From Modestobacter sp. VKM Ac-2977 (GTDB lineage: Bacteria > Actinomycetota > Actinomycetes > Mycobacteriales > Geodermatophilaceae), in assembly GCF_026968045.1 (NCBI RefSeq), contig NZ_JAPVBQ010000001.1, positions 1,191,238 to 1,255,237 of the forward strand: a stretch of 64,000 nt of DNA, in the 5' to 3' direction. Below, one piece after another: positions 1 through 7,483 of the stretch. The translations under genes were made by a program, and so were the position numbers. The notes below the pieces were generated by a model. It was not told the origin of the DNA. It saw only the letters and a list, made by a program, of their open reading frames with translations, and did no database searches. The stretch's first letter is position 1, and the number at the start of each line of letters is the position of its first letter.

Positions 1-166
1 TCATCTCCGGGAACACCACGAGGTGGGCATCGCGGCCGGCCGCCCGCCGGGTCCACTCGACGACCAGCTCCGCGTTGCCCGCGAGGTCGCCGACCCGGGT
101 GTCGACCTGGGCCAGGGCCACCCGCAACTGCCGCGCCGACTCCGCCGTCCGTTGCTGATCACTCAC
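1..166 (-). CDS. nadE: NAD+ synthase (glutamine-hydrolysing), N-terminal fragment
   Basis: Only the first 55 codons lie in the window; the gene runs off its left edge. Reading the minus strand from a GTG at 166 gives a short polar start followed by LRVALAQVDTRVGDLAGN and then HLVVFPEM, the beginning of the nitrilase-type glutaminase domain that opens glutamine-dependent NAD+ synthases; the Glu in FPEM is the expected catalytic glutamate of the nitrilase triad. The family hydrolyses glutamine and uses the ammonia to amidate deamido-NAD+ in the cytoplasm. It is divergent from glnA2. The start is chosen because homology begins a few residues later; no clear ribosome binding site is seen. Other nitrilase-fold enzymes cannot be fully excluded from this fragment. 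Confidence 0.75.
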   Translation of the reverse strand, partial: MSDQQRTAESARQLRVALAQVDTRVGDLAGNAELVVEWTRRAAGRDAHLVVFPEM

Positions 167-343
167 ACCGGAGAGTGTGGTCGCCGCGCCGCCCGGTCGC
201 CCAGGTGGGGACTCCCCGGGCCGGTGTGGTTCACGCCACATGCGCGGCAGCGTGTGACCGGTCCGGGGTGCCAGTTCCGCCCGGCCCCTCCGAGGGGGCA
301 GGCTGGGGCCCACGTAACACCGCTGTCACGACGGGAGTGGAGC

Positions 344-1693
344 ATGGCGAGCATGGACCGCCAGCAGGAGTTCGTCCTGCGCACCCTGGAGGAGCGCGAC
401 ATCCGCTTCGTGCGGCTGTGGTTCACCGACGTCTCCGGCTACCTCAAGGCCGTCGCGGTGGCCCCGGCCGAGATCGAGGCTGCGTTCGCGGAGGGCATCG
501 GCTTCGACGGCTCGGCGATCGAGGGCTTCGCCCGGGTCTACGAGTCCGACATGCTGGCCAAGCCCGACCCGGGCACCTTCCAGGTCATGCCGGGCTCGCG
601 CGGGCAGGCCAGCGAGACCGCGCGGATGTTCTGCGACATCACGCTGCCCGACGGTTCGCCTGCCTGGGCCGACCCGCGGCACGTGCTGCGGCGGGCGCTG
701 AGCAAGGCCGCCGACATGGGGTTCACCTTCTACACCCACCCCGAGATCGAGTTCTTCCTGCTCAAGGACCTGCCCAGCGACGGCACGCCCCCCGAGCCGG
801 CCGACGTCGGCGGCTACTTCGACCTCTCCACGCACAACGTGGCGCACGACTTCCGTCGGGAGGCGGTCTTCGCGCTGGAGGCGATGGGCATCTCGGTGGA
901 GTTCAGCCACCACGAGGTCGCCCCCGGCCAGCAGGAGATCGACCTGCGGTACGCCGACGCGCTGTCGATGGCCGACAACATCATGACGCTGCGGCACGTC
1001 GTCCGGGAGGTGGCGCTGGCCCAGGGCGTGCACGCGACCTTCATGCCCAAGCCCTTCACCGAGCTGGCCGGCTCGGCGATGCACACCCACCTGTCGCTGT
1101 TCGAGGGCGACCGCAACGCCTTCCACGACCCGGCCGACCCGATGCGGCTGTCGACCACCGGCAAGCAGTTCATCGCCGGGCTGCTCACCCACGCCCGGGA
1201 GATGACCGCAATCACCAACCAGACGGTCAACTCCTACCGGCGGCTGCTGGCCGGCACCGAGGCACCCACGGCGGCGACCTGGGGCCGGGCCAACCGGTCG
1301 GCGCTGGTGCGGCTGCCCTCCTACAAGCCGAACAAGGGCAACTCCGCCCGGGTCGAGGTCCGCTCGCCGGACTCGGCGTGCAACCCCTACCTCACCTTCG
1401 CGGTGCTGCTGGCCGCCGGCCTGCGCGGCATCGAGAAGGGCTACGAGCTGCCGCCCGAAGCCGAGGACGACGTCTGGTCGCTCACCGACACCGAGCGGCG
1501 GGCGGCCGGGTACGAGGACCTGCCGGTCTCCCTCGGTGAGGCGCTCACCGCGATGCAGGGCAGCGAGCTCGTCGCCGAGACCCTGGGGGAGCACGTCTTC
1601 GACTTCTTCCTGCGCAACAAGTGGGAGGAGTTCAACTCCTACCGGCAGAACGTCACCCCCTTCGAGCTCAAGCGCTACCTCCCCGGCTTGTAG
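344..1693 (+). CDS. glnA2: GlnA2-type glutamine synthetase family protein
   Basis: A 449-residue glutamine synthetase-fold ligase, close in length and sequence to M. tuberculosis GlnA2 (start MDRQ.EFVLRTLEERDIRF). N-terminal beta-grasp about residues 15-105, then the ATP-guanido catalytic domain; metal and substrate motifs include HPEIEFFL, FSHHEVAPGQQEID, MPKPF, GSAMHTHLSLF and RVEVRSPDSACNPYL. In the position equivalent to the adenylylated tyrosine of GlnA1 (DLYELP) it has Trp378 (DVWSLT), so it should escape GlnE control. The Streptomyces GlnA2 homologue has been described as a gamma-glutamylpolyamine synthetase, so the substrate need not be ammonia. The start at 344 has GGAG seven bases upstream; ATG 353 is an alternative. 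A palindromic repeat begins on the stop codon. Confidence 0.93.
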   Translation: MASMDRQQEFVLRTLEERDIRFVRLWFTDVSGYLKAVAVAPAEIEAAFAEGIGFDGSAIEGFARVYESDMLAKPDPGTFQVMPGSRGQASETARMFCDITLPDGSPAWADPRHVLRRALSKAADMGFTFYTHPEIEFFLLKDLPSDGTPPEPADVGGYFDLSTHNVAHDFRREAVFALEAMGISVEFSHHEVAPGQQEIDLRYADALSMADNIMTLRHVVREVALAQGVHATFMPKPFTELAGSAMHTHLSLFEGDRNAFHDPADPMRLSTTGKQFIAGLLTHAREMTAITNQTVNSYRRLLAGTEAPTAATWGRANRSALVRLPSYKPNKGNSARVEVRSPDSACNPYLTFAVLLAAGLRGIEKGYELPPEAEDDVWSLTDTERRAAGYEDLPVSLGEALTAMQGSELVAETLGEHVFDFFLRNKWEEFNSYRQNVTPFELKRYLPGL

Positions 1694-1750
1694 AAGGACC
1701 CCCTCGCCCCCCAGGCCTCGCAAGCTCGGCCGGGTCCCTGCGAGGGGGCC
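1693..1750 (+). repeat. 3'-end palindromic repeat, copy 1
   Basis: A 58-bp element that starts on the last base of the glnA2 stop codon. It opens with GAAGGACCCC, has a run of six C, a centre CCTCGCAAGCTCG and closes with GCGAGGGGGCC. The outer arms CCCCCTCGC and GCGAGGGGG pair. Related copies lie at 37520-37576 and 41535-41593 (minus); the outer stem differs in sequence in each copy but stays paired. Probable transcription terminator or mRNA 3'-end structure. Confidence 0.8.
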
Positions 1751-1778
1751 GTTCCAGTCCAGACCTGACGGCGCTCAC

Positions 1779-1784
1779 TACGCT
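1779..1784 (+). promoter_or_regulatory. -10 box TACGCT, predicted leaderless
   Basis: TACGCT ends six bases before the ATG at 1791, so transcription would begin at the start codon of the amidotransferase gene. No ribosome binding site is present between box and start. Confidence 0.55.
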
Positions 1785-1790
1785 GCGAAC

Positions 1791-2522
1791 ATGGCCCGTC
1801 TGCTCGTCGTCGTCCCCTCTGACACCGACCCGCCGACCCGGCTGGGGGAGTGGTTGCGGGAGGCCGGGCTGGAGCTCGACGAGCGGCGGCTGTCCGGCGG
1901 TGAGCCGCTGCCGGCGGACCTGACCGGGTTCGACGGGCTGCTGGTGATGGGCGGCCCGCAGTCGTCGCTGGACGACGAGCAGACCTCCCCGGAGCTGGTC
2001 GGCGTGCGGCACCTGCTGGCCCAGGCGGTCGCGGCCGACGTGCCGACCCTGGCGATCTGCCTGGGTGCCCAGCTGCTGGCCCAGGTCGGCGGCGGCAGCA
2101 CCCAGGTCGGCGCCGACGGTCCGGAGGTGGGGGCGACGCTGGTGGCCAAGCGGGACGCCGCGGACGCCGACCCGCTGTTCGCGCCGCTGCCGCTGTCGCC
2201 GGATGTGCTCCAGTGGCACCACGACGAGATCGACCGGCTGCCGGCCGGCGCGACCCTGCTGGCCAGCAACCCGCGGTACCAGCACCAGGCCTACCGGGTC
2301 GGTGAGCACGTCTACGGCCTGCAGTTCCACATCGAGACCGACCCGGCGCTGGTGCGGCAGTGGGCCGACGGCGATGCGGTCGGGGTGGCCAGCAGCGGCC
2401 TGGACGTCGAGACCATCTGCGCCCGCGCGACCGCCGTGCACCCGGACCTCGCCGAGGTCTGGGCGCCCTTCGCGGCCCGGTTCGCCGACCTGGTGCGCGC
2501 TCGCGCCACCACCGGGGGCTGA
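1791..2522 (+). CDS. Class I glutamine amidotransferase (GMP synthase-like GATase domain)
   Basis: A single-domain class I glutamine amidotransferase of 243 residues. The nucleophile elbow AICLGAQLLA puts the catalytic Cys at residue 90, and LQFHIETDP supplies His180 and Glu182, so the triad is complete. GLLVMGGPQSS near residues 45-55 is the expected oxyanion-hole region. Such stand-alone proteins, often annotated as GMP synthase-like, hydrolyse glutamine and pass ammonia to an unknown partner or cleave gamma-glutamyl compounds. Its place between glnA2 and glnE, with a stop codon two bases before the glnE start, suggests a link to glutamine or gamma-glutamylamine metabolism, for example hydrolysis of gamma-glutamylpolyamines made by GlnA2; that is inference. 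Confidence 0.85.
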   Translation: MARLLVVVPSDTDPPTRLGEWLREAGLELDERRLSGGEPLPADLTGFDGLLVMGGPQSSLDDEQTSPELVGVRHLLAQAVAADVPTLAICLGAQLLAQVGGGSTQVGADGPEVGATLVAKRDAADADPLFAPLPLSPDVLQWHHDEIDRLPAGATLLASNPRYQHQAYRVGEHVYGLQFHIETDPALVRQWADGDAVGVASSGLDVETICARATAVHPDLAEVWAPFAARFADLVRARATTGG

Positions 2523-2524
2523 CG

Positions 2525-5500
2525 GTGGCGGCCGCTCCGCAGCTCGACGACGAGGTGCCCCGCCGCGCCGTCGTCCGGCTGGTGCGCTTCGGCTTCGACG
2601 ACGGCGCCCGGGTGGCCCGGCTGCTGGCCTCCCCGGAGCTGGGCCTGTGGGACCTGGAGCGCAACGAGCCGGCCGACCCCGAGGCCGCGCCGGTGGTCTC
2701 TGCGCTGGCCCGCGCCGGGGACCCGGACCTCGCCGTCCGCTCGCTGGCCCGGCTGGTGGAGGCCCTCGACGCCGCCGACTCCGACGGCGAGCTCGCCGCC
2801 GCCCTGCTGGCCCGGCTGCGCGGCTCGTCGACGGTCCGCTCCCGGCTGCTCGCCGTGCTGGGTGCCTCTGCCGGTCTCGCCGACCACCTGGCCGCCCACC
2901 CGACGGACTGGGTGGTGCTGGACACCGAGGACCGCACCGCCCGCCCCAGCCCGCAGGAGCTCGAGCAGCAGCTGCTCTTCGCCGTCGGGGCCGACCCGCA
3001 CGACCCGCCGTGGGGAGTGCGGCTGGGCACCGCCGCGCCCGACGCCGACCCCGCCCGGGTCCGCGACCTCCGGCACGCCCACCTGCGCGCCGTCCTCTCG
3101 CTGGCCGGCCGCGACCTCGGCGACGGGCTGCCCGCCGACGAGGTGGCCGCCGAGCTGTCGGACATCGCCGGAGCCGTGCTCACCGCCGGCCTCGCCCTGG
3201 CCCTCGCCGAGCAGCCGGCCGACGCCACCCCGTGCCGGCTGGCCGTCATCGCGCTGGGCAAGTGCGGTGGCCGGGAGCTGAACTACGTGAGCGACGTCGA
3301 CGTGGTCTTCGTGGCCGAGCCCGTCGAGGGGGAGGACGACGCCGCGGCGACGGCCAGCGCGGCGCGGGTGGCCAGTGCGCTGATGCGGATCTGCGGGCAG
3401 GCCGCCTGGGAGGTGGACGCGGCGCTGCGCCCGGACGGCAAGGCCGGTGCGCTGGTGCGCACGGTGGCCGGGCACCGCGCCTACTACGACCAGTGGGCCA
3501 GCACCTGGGAGTTCCAGGCCCTGCTCAAGATGCGGCCGGTGGCCGGGGACCCCGACCTGGGCCGGGAGTACGTGGACGAGATCTGGCCACTGGTCTGGAA
3601 GGCCGGGGACCGCCCCGGCTTCGTCGCGGAGATCCAGGCGATGCGCCGCCGGGTGGAGCAGAACATCCCGGCCGCCCAGGCCGAGCGGCAGCTCAAGCTC
3701 GGCCGCGGTGGGCTCCGCGACGTCGAGTTCAGCGTCCAGCTGCTGCAGCTGGTGCACGGCCGCGCCGACGTCTCGCTGCGCGCCGGCGGCACGATCCCCG
3801 CGCTGACCGTCCTCGGTGCCGGTGGGTACATCGGGCGGGAGGACGCCGCCACGCTGATCGCCTCCTACCGCTTCCTGCGCACCGTCGAGCACCGGCTGCA
3901 GCTGCTGCGGCTGCGGCGCACCCACCTGCTCCCGGTCGCCGGTGACCAGCTGCGCTGGCTGGCCCGCTCGCTGGGCTACAAGCCCGACGACCGCGGCGAC
4001 TCGGTCGCCGTCCTGCAGGCGGAGCTGGGGCTGCACACCCGGGTGGTGCGCCGGCTGCACGAGAAGCTCTTCTACCGGCCGCTGCTGTCCTCGGTCGCCC
4101 GGGTGCCGGGTGAGCAGCTGCAGCTGGGCCCGAAGGCAGCGGGGGAGTGGCTGCGCGCGCTCGGCTTCGCGGACTCCGACGGCGCGCTGCGGCACCTCAC
4201 CGCGCTCACCGGTGGACTGAGCCGGTCGGCATCGATGCAGCGCTACCTGCTGCCGGTGCTGCTGCAGACCTTCGCCTCCTGCGCCGACCCCGACGCCGGG
4301 CTGCTCGCCTACCGCAAGGTCAGCGAGGCGCTGGGCAACGACCAGTGGTTCTTGCGGCTGCTGCGGGACGAGGGGCAGGCCGCCGAGCGGCTGGCCGTGC
4401 TGCTGGGCTCCAGCCAGTACGTCGCCGGCCTGCTGACCCGGACGCCGGAGGCGATGCGGATCCTCGCCGACGACGCCCAGCTGGAGCCCCGCAGCGCCGA
4501 CGCGCTCACCTCGGCGTGGCGGCAGGCGGTGGCCCGGGCCGACAACCCGAGCGCCGGCGTACAGGTGCTGCGGTCGCTGCGCCGCCAGGAGCTGCTGCGG
4601 ATCGCCTGCGCCGACCTGCTCGGCCGGCTGGACGTGCTCCGGGTCGGCCAGGCCCTGTACGACGTCGCGGTGGCCACGCTGCGCGCCGGCCTGGACGCCG
4701 CCGTGCGCAGCTGGGCCGCCGAGACCGGGCTGGCGGTCGCCGACGTCCCGGTCGACGTCGCGGTCATCGGGATGGGCCGGCTGGGCGGCGGCGAGCTGGG
4801 CTACGGCTCGGACGCCGACGTCCTCTTCGTGCACCGCGTCCGCCCGGGTGCGGACGAGGGCCGGGCCACGTCGGCGGCCACCGCCATCGCGCACGCCCTG
4901 CGCCGGCTGCTGAGCGAACCCGCGCCCGACCCGGCCTTCGAGGTGGACGCCAACCTGCGTCCCGAGGGCCGCCAGGGCGCGATGTCGCGGAGCCTGAGCG
5001 CATTCGCCGAGTACTACGAGCGCTGGGTCTCCACCTGGGAGGTGCAGGCGCTGCTGCGCGCGGAGCCGGTGGCCGGGGACGAGGCGCTGGGCCGGGAGTT
5101 CGTGGCGCTGATCGACCCGCTGCGCTACCCGGCCGCTGGGCTGTCCATCGAGCAGGTGGCCGAGATCCGCCGGATCAAGGCCCGGGTGGACAGCGAGCGG
5201 CTGCCCCGTGGCGCCGACCCGGCCACGCACACCAAGCTCGGCCGGGGCGGGCTGGCCGACGTGGAGTGGACCGCGCAGCTGCTCCAGCTGCAGCACGCCG
5301 CGACGCACCCGGCGCTGCGGGTCACCGGCACGGTGGCGGCCCTGGAGGCGCTGGGGGAGGCCGGTCTGCTGGACGCCGAGCAGCGGGACGCGCTGCGGTC
5401 GGCGTGGGAGCTGGCCAGCCGGGCGCGCAACGCCGTCTTCCTGGTCCGTGGTCGGCCGGGGGACCAGCTGCCCCGGCAGGGGCTGGAGCTGAGCGGGGTG

Positions 5501-5626
5501 GCCCGGGCGTGCGGCTACGGGCCGGAGACCGACGCCGGTCAGTTCCTCGACGAGTACCGGCGGGTCACCCGGCACGCGCGCACGGTCGTGGAGCGCGTCT
5601 TCTACGGCCACACCGACGAGGGGTGA
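2525..5626 (+). CDS. glnE: Bifunctional glutamine synthetase adenylyltransferase/deadenylylase
   Basis: A 1033-residue GlnE. It has the two expected nucleotidyltransferase halves: an N-terminal deadenylylase domain with LGKCGGRELNYVSDVD (Asp257, Asp259) and a C-terminal adenylylase domain with MGRLGGGELGYGSDAD (Asp763, Asp765), each followed by a helical GlnE bundle with the repeated LGRGGLRDVEF / LGRGGLADVEW motif. The enzyme adds AMP to, or removes it from, the regulatory tyrosine of GlnA1, here Tyr405 of the protein encoded at 13547-14980. The GTG start at 2525 lies two bases after the stop of the preceding amidotransferase, so translation is probably coupled and the two genes share a transcript. 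A small hairpin follows the stop codon. The family is usually about 950-1050 residues long. Confidence 0.95.
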   Translation: MAAAPQLDDEVPRRAVVRLVRFGFDDGARVARLLASPELGLWDLERNEPADPEAAPVVSALARAGDPDLAVRSLARLVEALDAADSDGELAAALLARLRGSSTVRSRLLAVLGASAGLADHLAAHPTDWVVLDTEDRTARPSPQELEQQLLFAVGADPHDPPWGVRLGTAAPDADPARVRDLRHAHLRAVLSLAGRDLGDGLPADEVAAELSDIAGAVLTAGLALALAEQPADATPCRLAVIALGKCGGRELNYVSDVDVVFVAEPVEGEDDAAATASAARVASALMRICGQAAWEVDAALRPDGKAGALVRTVAGHRAYYDQWASTWEFQALLKMRPVAGDPDLGREYVDEIWPLVWKAGDRPGFVAEIQAMRRRVEQNIPAAQAERQLKLGRGGLRDVEFSVQLLQLVHGRADVSLRAGGTIPALTVLGAGGYIGREDAATLIASYRFLRTVEHRLQLLRLRRTHLLPVAGDQLRWLARSLGYKPDDRGDSVAVLQAELGLHTRVVRRLHEKLFYRPLLSSVARVPGEQLQLGPKAAGEWLRALGFADSDGALRHLTALTGGLSRSASMQRYLLPVLLQTFASCADPDAGLLAYRKVSEALGNDQWFLRLLRDEGQAAERLAVLLGSSQYVAGLLTRTPEAMRILADDAQLEPRSADALTSAWRQAVARADNPSAGVQVLRSLRRQELLRIACADLLGRLDVLRVGQALYDVAVATLRAGLDAAVRSWAAETGLAVADVPVDVAVIGMGRLGGGELGYGSDADVLFVHRVRPGADEGRATSAATAIAHALRRLLSEPAPDPAFEVDANLRPEGRQGAMSRSLSAFAEYYERWVSTWEVQALLRAEPVAGDEALGREFVALIDPLRYPAAGLSIEQVAEIRRIKARVDSERLPRGADPATHTKLGRGGLADVEWTAQLLQLQHAATHPALRVTGTVAALEALGEAGLLDAEQRDALRSAWELASRARNAVFLVRGRPGDQLPRQGLELSGVARACGYGPETDAGQFLDEYRRVTRHARTVVERVFYGHTDEG

Positions 5627-5642
5627 GCGGGCGGAAGCCCGC
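5627..5642 (+). terminator. Short hairpin after glnE
   Basis: GCGGGC-GGAA-GCCCGC starts on the base after the glnE stop codon: six perfect G/C pairs closed by a GNRA-type loop, without a T run. Confidence 0.45.
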
Positions 5643-5688
5643 GCCCGCGGCCGACGGGGCCGGTCGGTTGAGCACGGCCGGTCCCGGG

Positions 5689-5694
5689 CACCAT
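5689..5694 (+). promoter_or_regulatory. -10-like box CACCAT, predicted leaderless
   Basis: CACCAT ends six bases before the GTG at 5701. It keeps the A at position 2 and T at position 6 of the TANNNT pattern used elsewhere in the window, but position 1 is C, so support is weaker. Confidence 0.35.
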
Positions 5695-5700
5695 CGAGCG

Positions 5701-6063
5701 GTGCCCACCCAGGAGAGCCCGGTCCCCGCGCCCGACGACCCCGCCGACGTGACCGACGCCCGGGTGCGTGACGAGCCACCGGCCGACGAGCCGACGGCGA
5801 CGATCACGCCGTACCGGGACGGGCCGCTGATCGTGCGCGGGAACTTCCAGCTCGTGGACACCGACGGCCAGGAGATCGATCCCGGCCGCAAGACGGTGGC
5901 GCTGTGCCGCTGCGGGAAGTCCGGGATCAAGCCCTTCTGCGACGGCACCCACAAGCGGGCCGGGTTCCACTCCGGCAGCGCCCCGTCCCGCCCCCGGCCG
6001 GCGGCCCGGCTGTTCCAGGAGGCCGGTCGCGAGTCCGACGACGGGCAGCGCCCGCCGACCTGA
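5701..6063 (+). CDS. CDGSH-type [2Fe-2S] cluster protein
   Basis: A 120-residue protein with one CDGSH zinc-finger-like motif, CRCGKSGIKPFCDGTH. Cys69, Cys71, Cys80 and His84 match the C-X-C-X2-(S/T)-X3-P-X-C-D-G-X-H signature that binds a redox-active, labile [2Fe-2S] cluster through three Cys and one His. The first 40 residues are acidic and proline-rich and look disordered; residues 40-95 form the mitoNEET-like core with the GPLIVRGNFQLVD strand pair before the cluster. Bacterial single-motif members are soluble and are thought to act in iron-sulfur or redox homeostasis. It stands alone between glnE and a secreted protein. The GTG start rests on the upstream -10-like box; GTG codons downstream at 5749 or 5764 are possible but would not affect the core. 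Confidence 0.88.
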   Translation: MPTQESPVPAPDDPADVTDARVRDEPPADEPTATITPYRDGPLIVRGNFQLVDTDGQEIDPGRKTVALCRCGKSGIKPFCDGTHKRAGFHSGSAPSRPRPAARLFQEAGRESDDGQRPPT

Positions 6064-6170
6064 GCGGACGTCGGTCCCGGTCCACCGCGTGTTCGCCGGT
6101 GGGCCACCTGCTGGCCGTGCGGGCGTACCAGGGTCGGCGGCGACCCTGACCCGAACTCCCGAGGTGACCC

Positions 6171-7445
6171 GTGCTCCGTCGTCCGCTCCGCCCCGTCACC
6201 GCCGTGCTCTCGCTCAGCGTGCTCGCCCTGCTCGCCGCCGCCGGCCCGGCCGCAGCGGCACCGGCACGCACCTTCACGCCGCTGTCGACCTTCCCCGTGG
6301 ACGGGGAGGTCGCCGAGATCCTCTCGGCCACCCCGGACGGGCGGACGGTCGTCTACACCGACTCCGAGCTCGGCCGGATCGGGCTGGTCGACCTGAGCGA
6401 CCCCAGCGCGCCGCGGGACCGGGGGAGCATCGACGTGGGCGGATCCCCGACCTCGGTCACCGTCACGTCCAGCGCCCGGTACGCCCTGGTCGCGGTCGAC
6501 ACCACCACCGACCTGACCCGGCCCTCGGGCCACCTGGCGGTCGTCGACCTGCCGCGCCGGGCGATCGTGCGCACCATCGACCTGGGCGGTCAGCCCGACT
6601 CGATCGACGTCGGCCCCAGCGGCGTCTTCGCGGCCATCGCGATCGAGAACCAGCGCAACGAGGACATCGAGGTCGGGGACGTGGAGGGCGGCCTGCCGCA
6701 GCTGCCGGCCGGCTTCCTCTCGGTGGTGGACCTGCGCGGCCCGGTGAGCGCGTGGACGGTGGGCCGGGTGGAGCTGACCGGGCTGCCGGGTGCGGTCTTC
6801 GCCGACGACCCCGAGCCGGAGTTCGTCGACGTCGACGGCCGGGACATCGCCGCCGTCACCCTCCAGGAGAACAACGCGATCGCGCTGGTCGACCTGGCCC
6901 GCCGCACGGTGGTCAGCTCGTTCTCGGCCGGCACGGTCACCCGCACCGACGCCGACACCGTCGACGACGACGTCGTGGCCTTCGACGACCCGCTGGTCGC
7001 CCCGCGCGAGCCGGACACGGTGCAGTGGACCCTGCGCGGCAACCTGGTCACCGCCGACGAGGGCGACCTGGCCGAGGAGCCCGCCGGCGGCCGCGGCTGG
7101 ACGGTGTTCGCCCAGGACGGCACGGTGCTGCACAGCAGCGGTGGCTCCGCCGAGCAGGCGCTCGCGGCCGTCGGCGCGTACCCGGACGGGCGCAGCGACG
7201 ACAAGGGCGCGGAGTTCGAGGGGGCCGAGGTCGCCCGTATGCGCGGGGTCGACTACACGTTCATCGGTGCCGAGCGCGGTGACGCCGTCCTCGTCTACGA
7301 CACCGACCGCGATGCCGCGCCGGAGCTGCTCCAGGTGCTGCCCGTCGGCGACGCCCCCGAGGGGCTGCTGGCCATCCCGTCCCGTGGGCTGTTCGTCACG
7401 AGCAACGAGGACGACGGCTCGCTGTCGGTCTTCGGCCTCCGTTGA
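6171..7445 (+). CDS. Secreted beta-propeller protein, phytase-like N-terminal half only
   Basis: A 424-residue exported protein. Residues 1-30 are a Sec signal peptide (RRPLRP, a hydrophobic stretch, then PAAAAPA). The rest has YVTN/phytase-like propeller blades: DGRTVVYTDSELGRIGLVDL, ARYALVAVD, RTIDLGGQPDSIDVGPSG, IAIENQRNED, AVTLQENNAIALVDL, WTVFAQDGTV, TFIGAERGDAVLVYD and GLFVTSNEDDGSLSVFG. These match the first half of actinobacterial proteins annotated as esterase-like activity of phytase family or choice-of-anchor I, which commonly have about 700 residues. Here the chain stops where the second propeller would begin, and the next gene is convergent, so it is either truncated or a short family member. 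GAGGTGA four bases before the GTG supports the start. Enzymatic activity is unknown. Confidence 0.75.
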   Translation: MLRRPLRPVTAVLSLSVLALLAAAGPAAAAPARTFTPLSTFPVDGEVAEILSATPDGRTVVYTDSELGRIGLVDLSDPSAPRDRGSIDVGGSPTSVTVTSSARYALVAVDTTTDLTRPSGHLAVVDLPRRAIVRTIDLGGQPDSIDVGPSGVFAAIAIENQRNEDIEVGDVEGGLPQLPAGFLSVVDLRGPVSAWTVGRVELTGLPGAVFADDPEPEFVDVDGRDIAAVTLQENNAIALVDLARRTVVSSFSAGTVTRTDADTVDDDVVAFDDPLVAPREPDTVQWTLRGNLVTADEGDLAEEPAGGRGWTVFAQDGTVLHSSGGSAEQALAAVGAYPDGRSDDKGAEFEGAEVARMRGVDYTFIGAERGDAVLVYDTDRDAAPELLQVLPVGDAPEGLLAIPSRGLFVTSNEDDGSLSVFGLR

Positions 7446-7451
7446 GGCTGG

Positions 7452-7483
7452 GCAGCCGGTCGCCTCAGGCGGCGACCGGCTGC
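7452..7483. terminator. Bidirectional terminator between convergent genes
   Basis: Perfect 13-bp arms GCAGCCGGTCGCC and GGCGACCGGCTGC enclose the loop TCAGGC. The loop holds the stop codon of the minus-strand oxidase gene, so the hairpin overlaps its last codons and can serve both converging genes. Confidence 0.75.

Noticed and set aside
314-329. GTAAC-N6-GTCAC just before glnA2, resembling half a GlnR site
   Set aside because: Only one pair, with two mismatches to GAAAC, and it would lie about 15 bases from the start codon. Compared with the full site at glnA1 it is too weak to call.
1693-1750. 6C RNA motif (six-C loops)
   Set aside because: The repeat contains one six-C run, but 6C RNA needs two C-rich loops on separate hairpins and is normally single-copy; this element has three dispersed copies with a different layout.
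2312-5779. Minus-strand open frame of 1155 codons opposite glnE
   Set aside because: It is the antisense shadow of glnE: Gly/Arg/Val/His-rich, no family motif, no start signal. High GC leaves the complementary frame open.
6129-6148. Hairpin CAGGGTCG/CGACCCTG as a terminator of the CDGSH gene
   Set aside because: The stem is only eight pairs, has no T run and lies directly next to the ribosome binding site of the following gene; it is more likely incidental.
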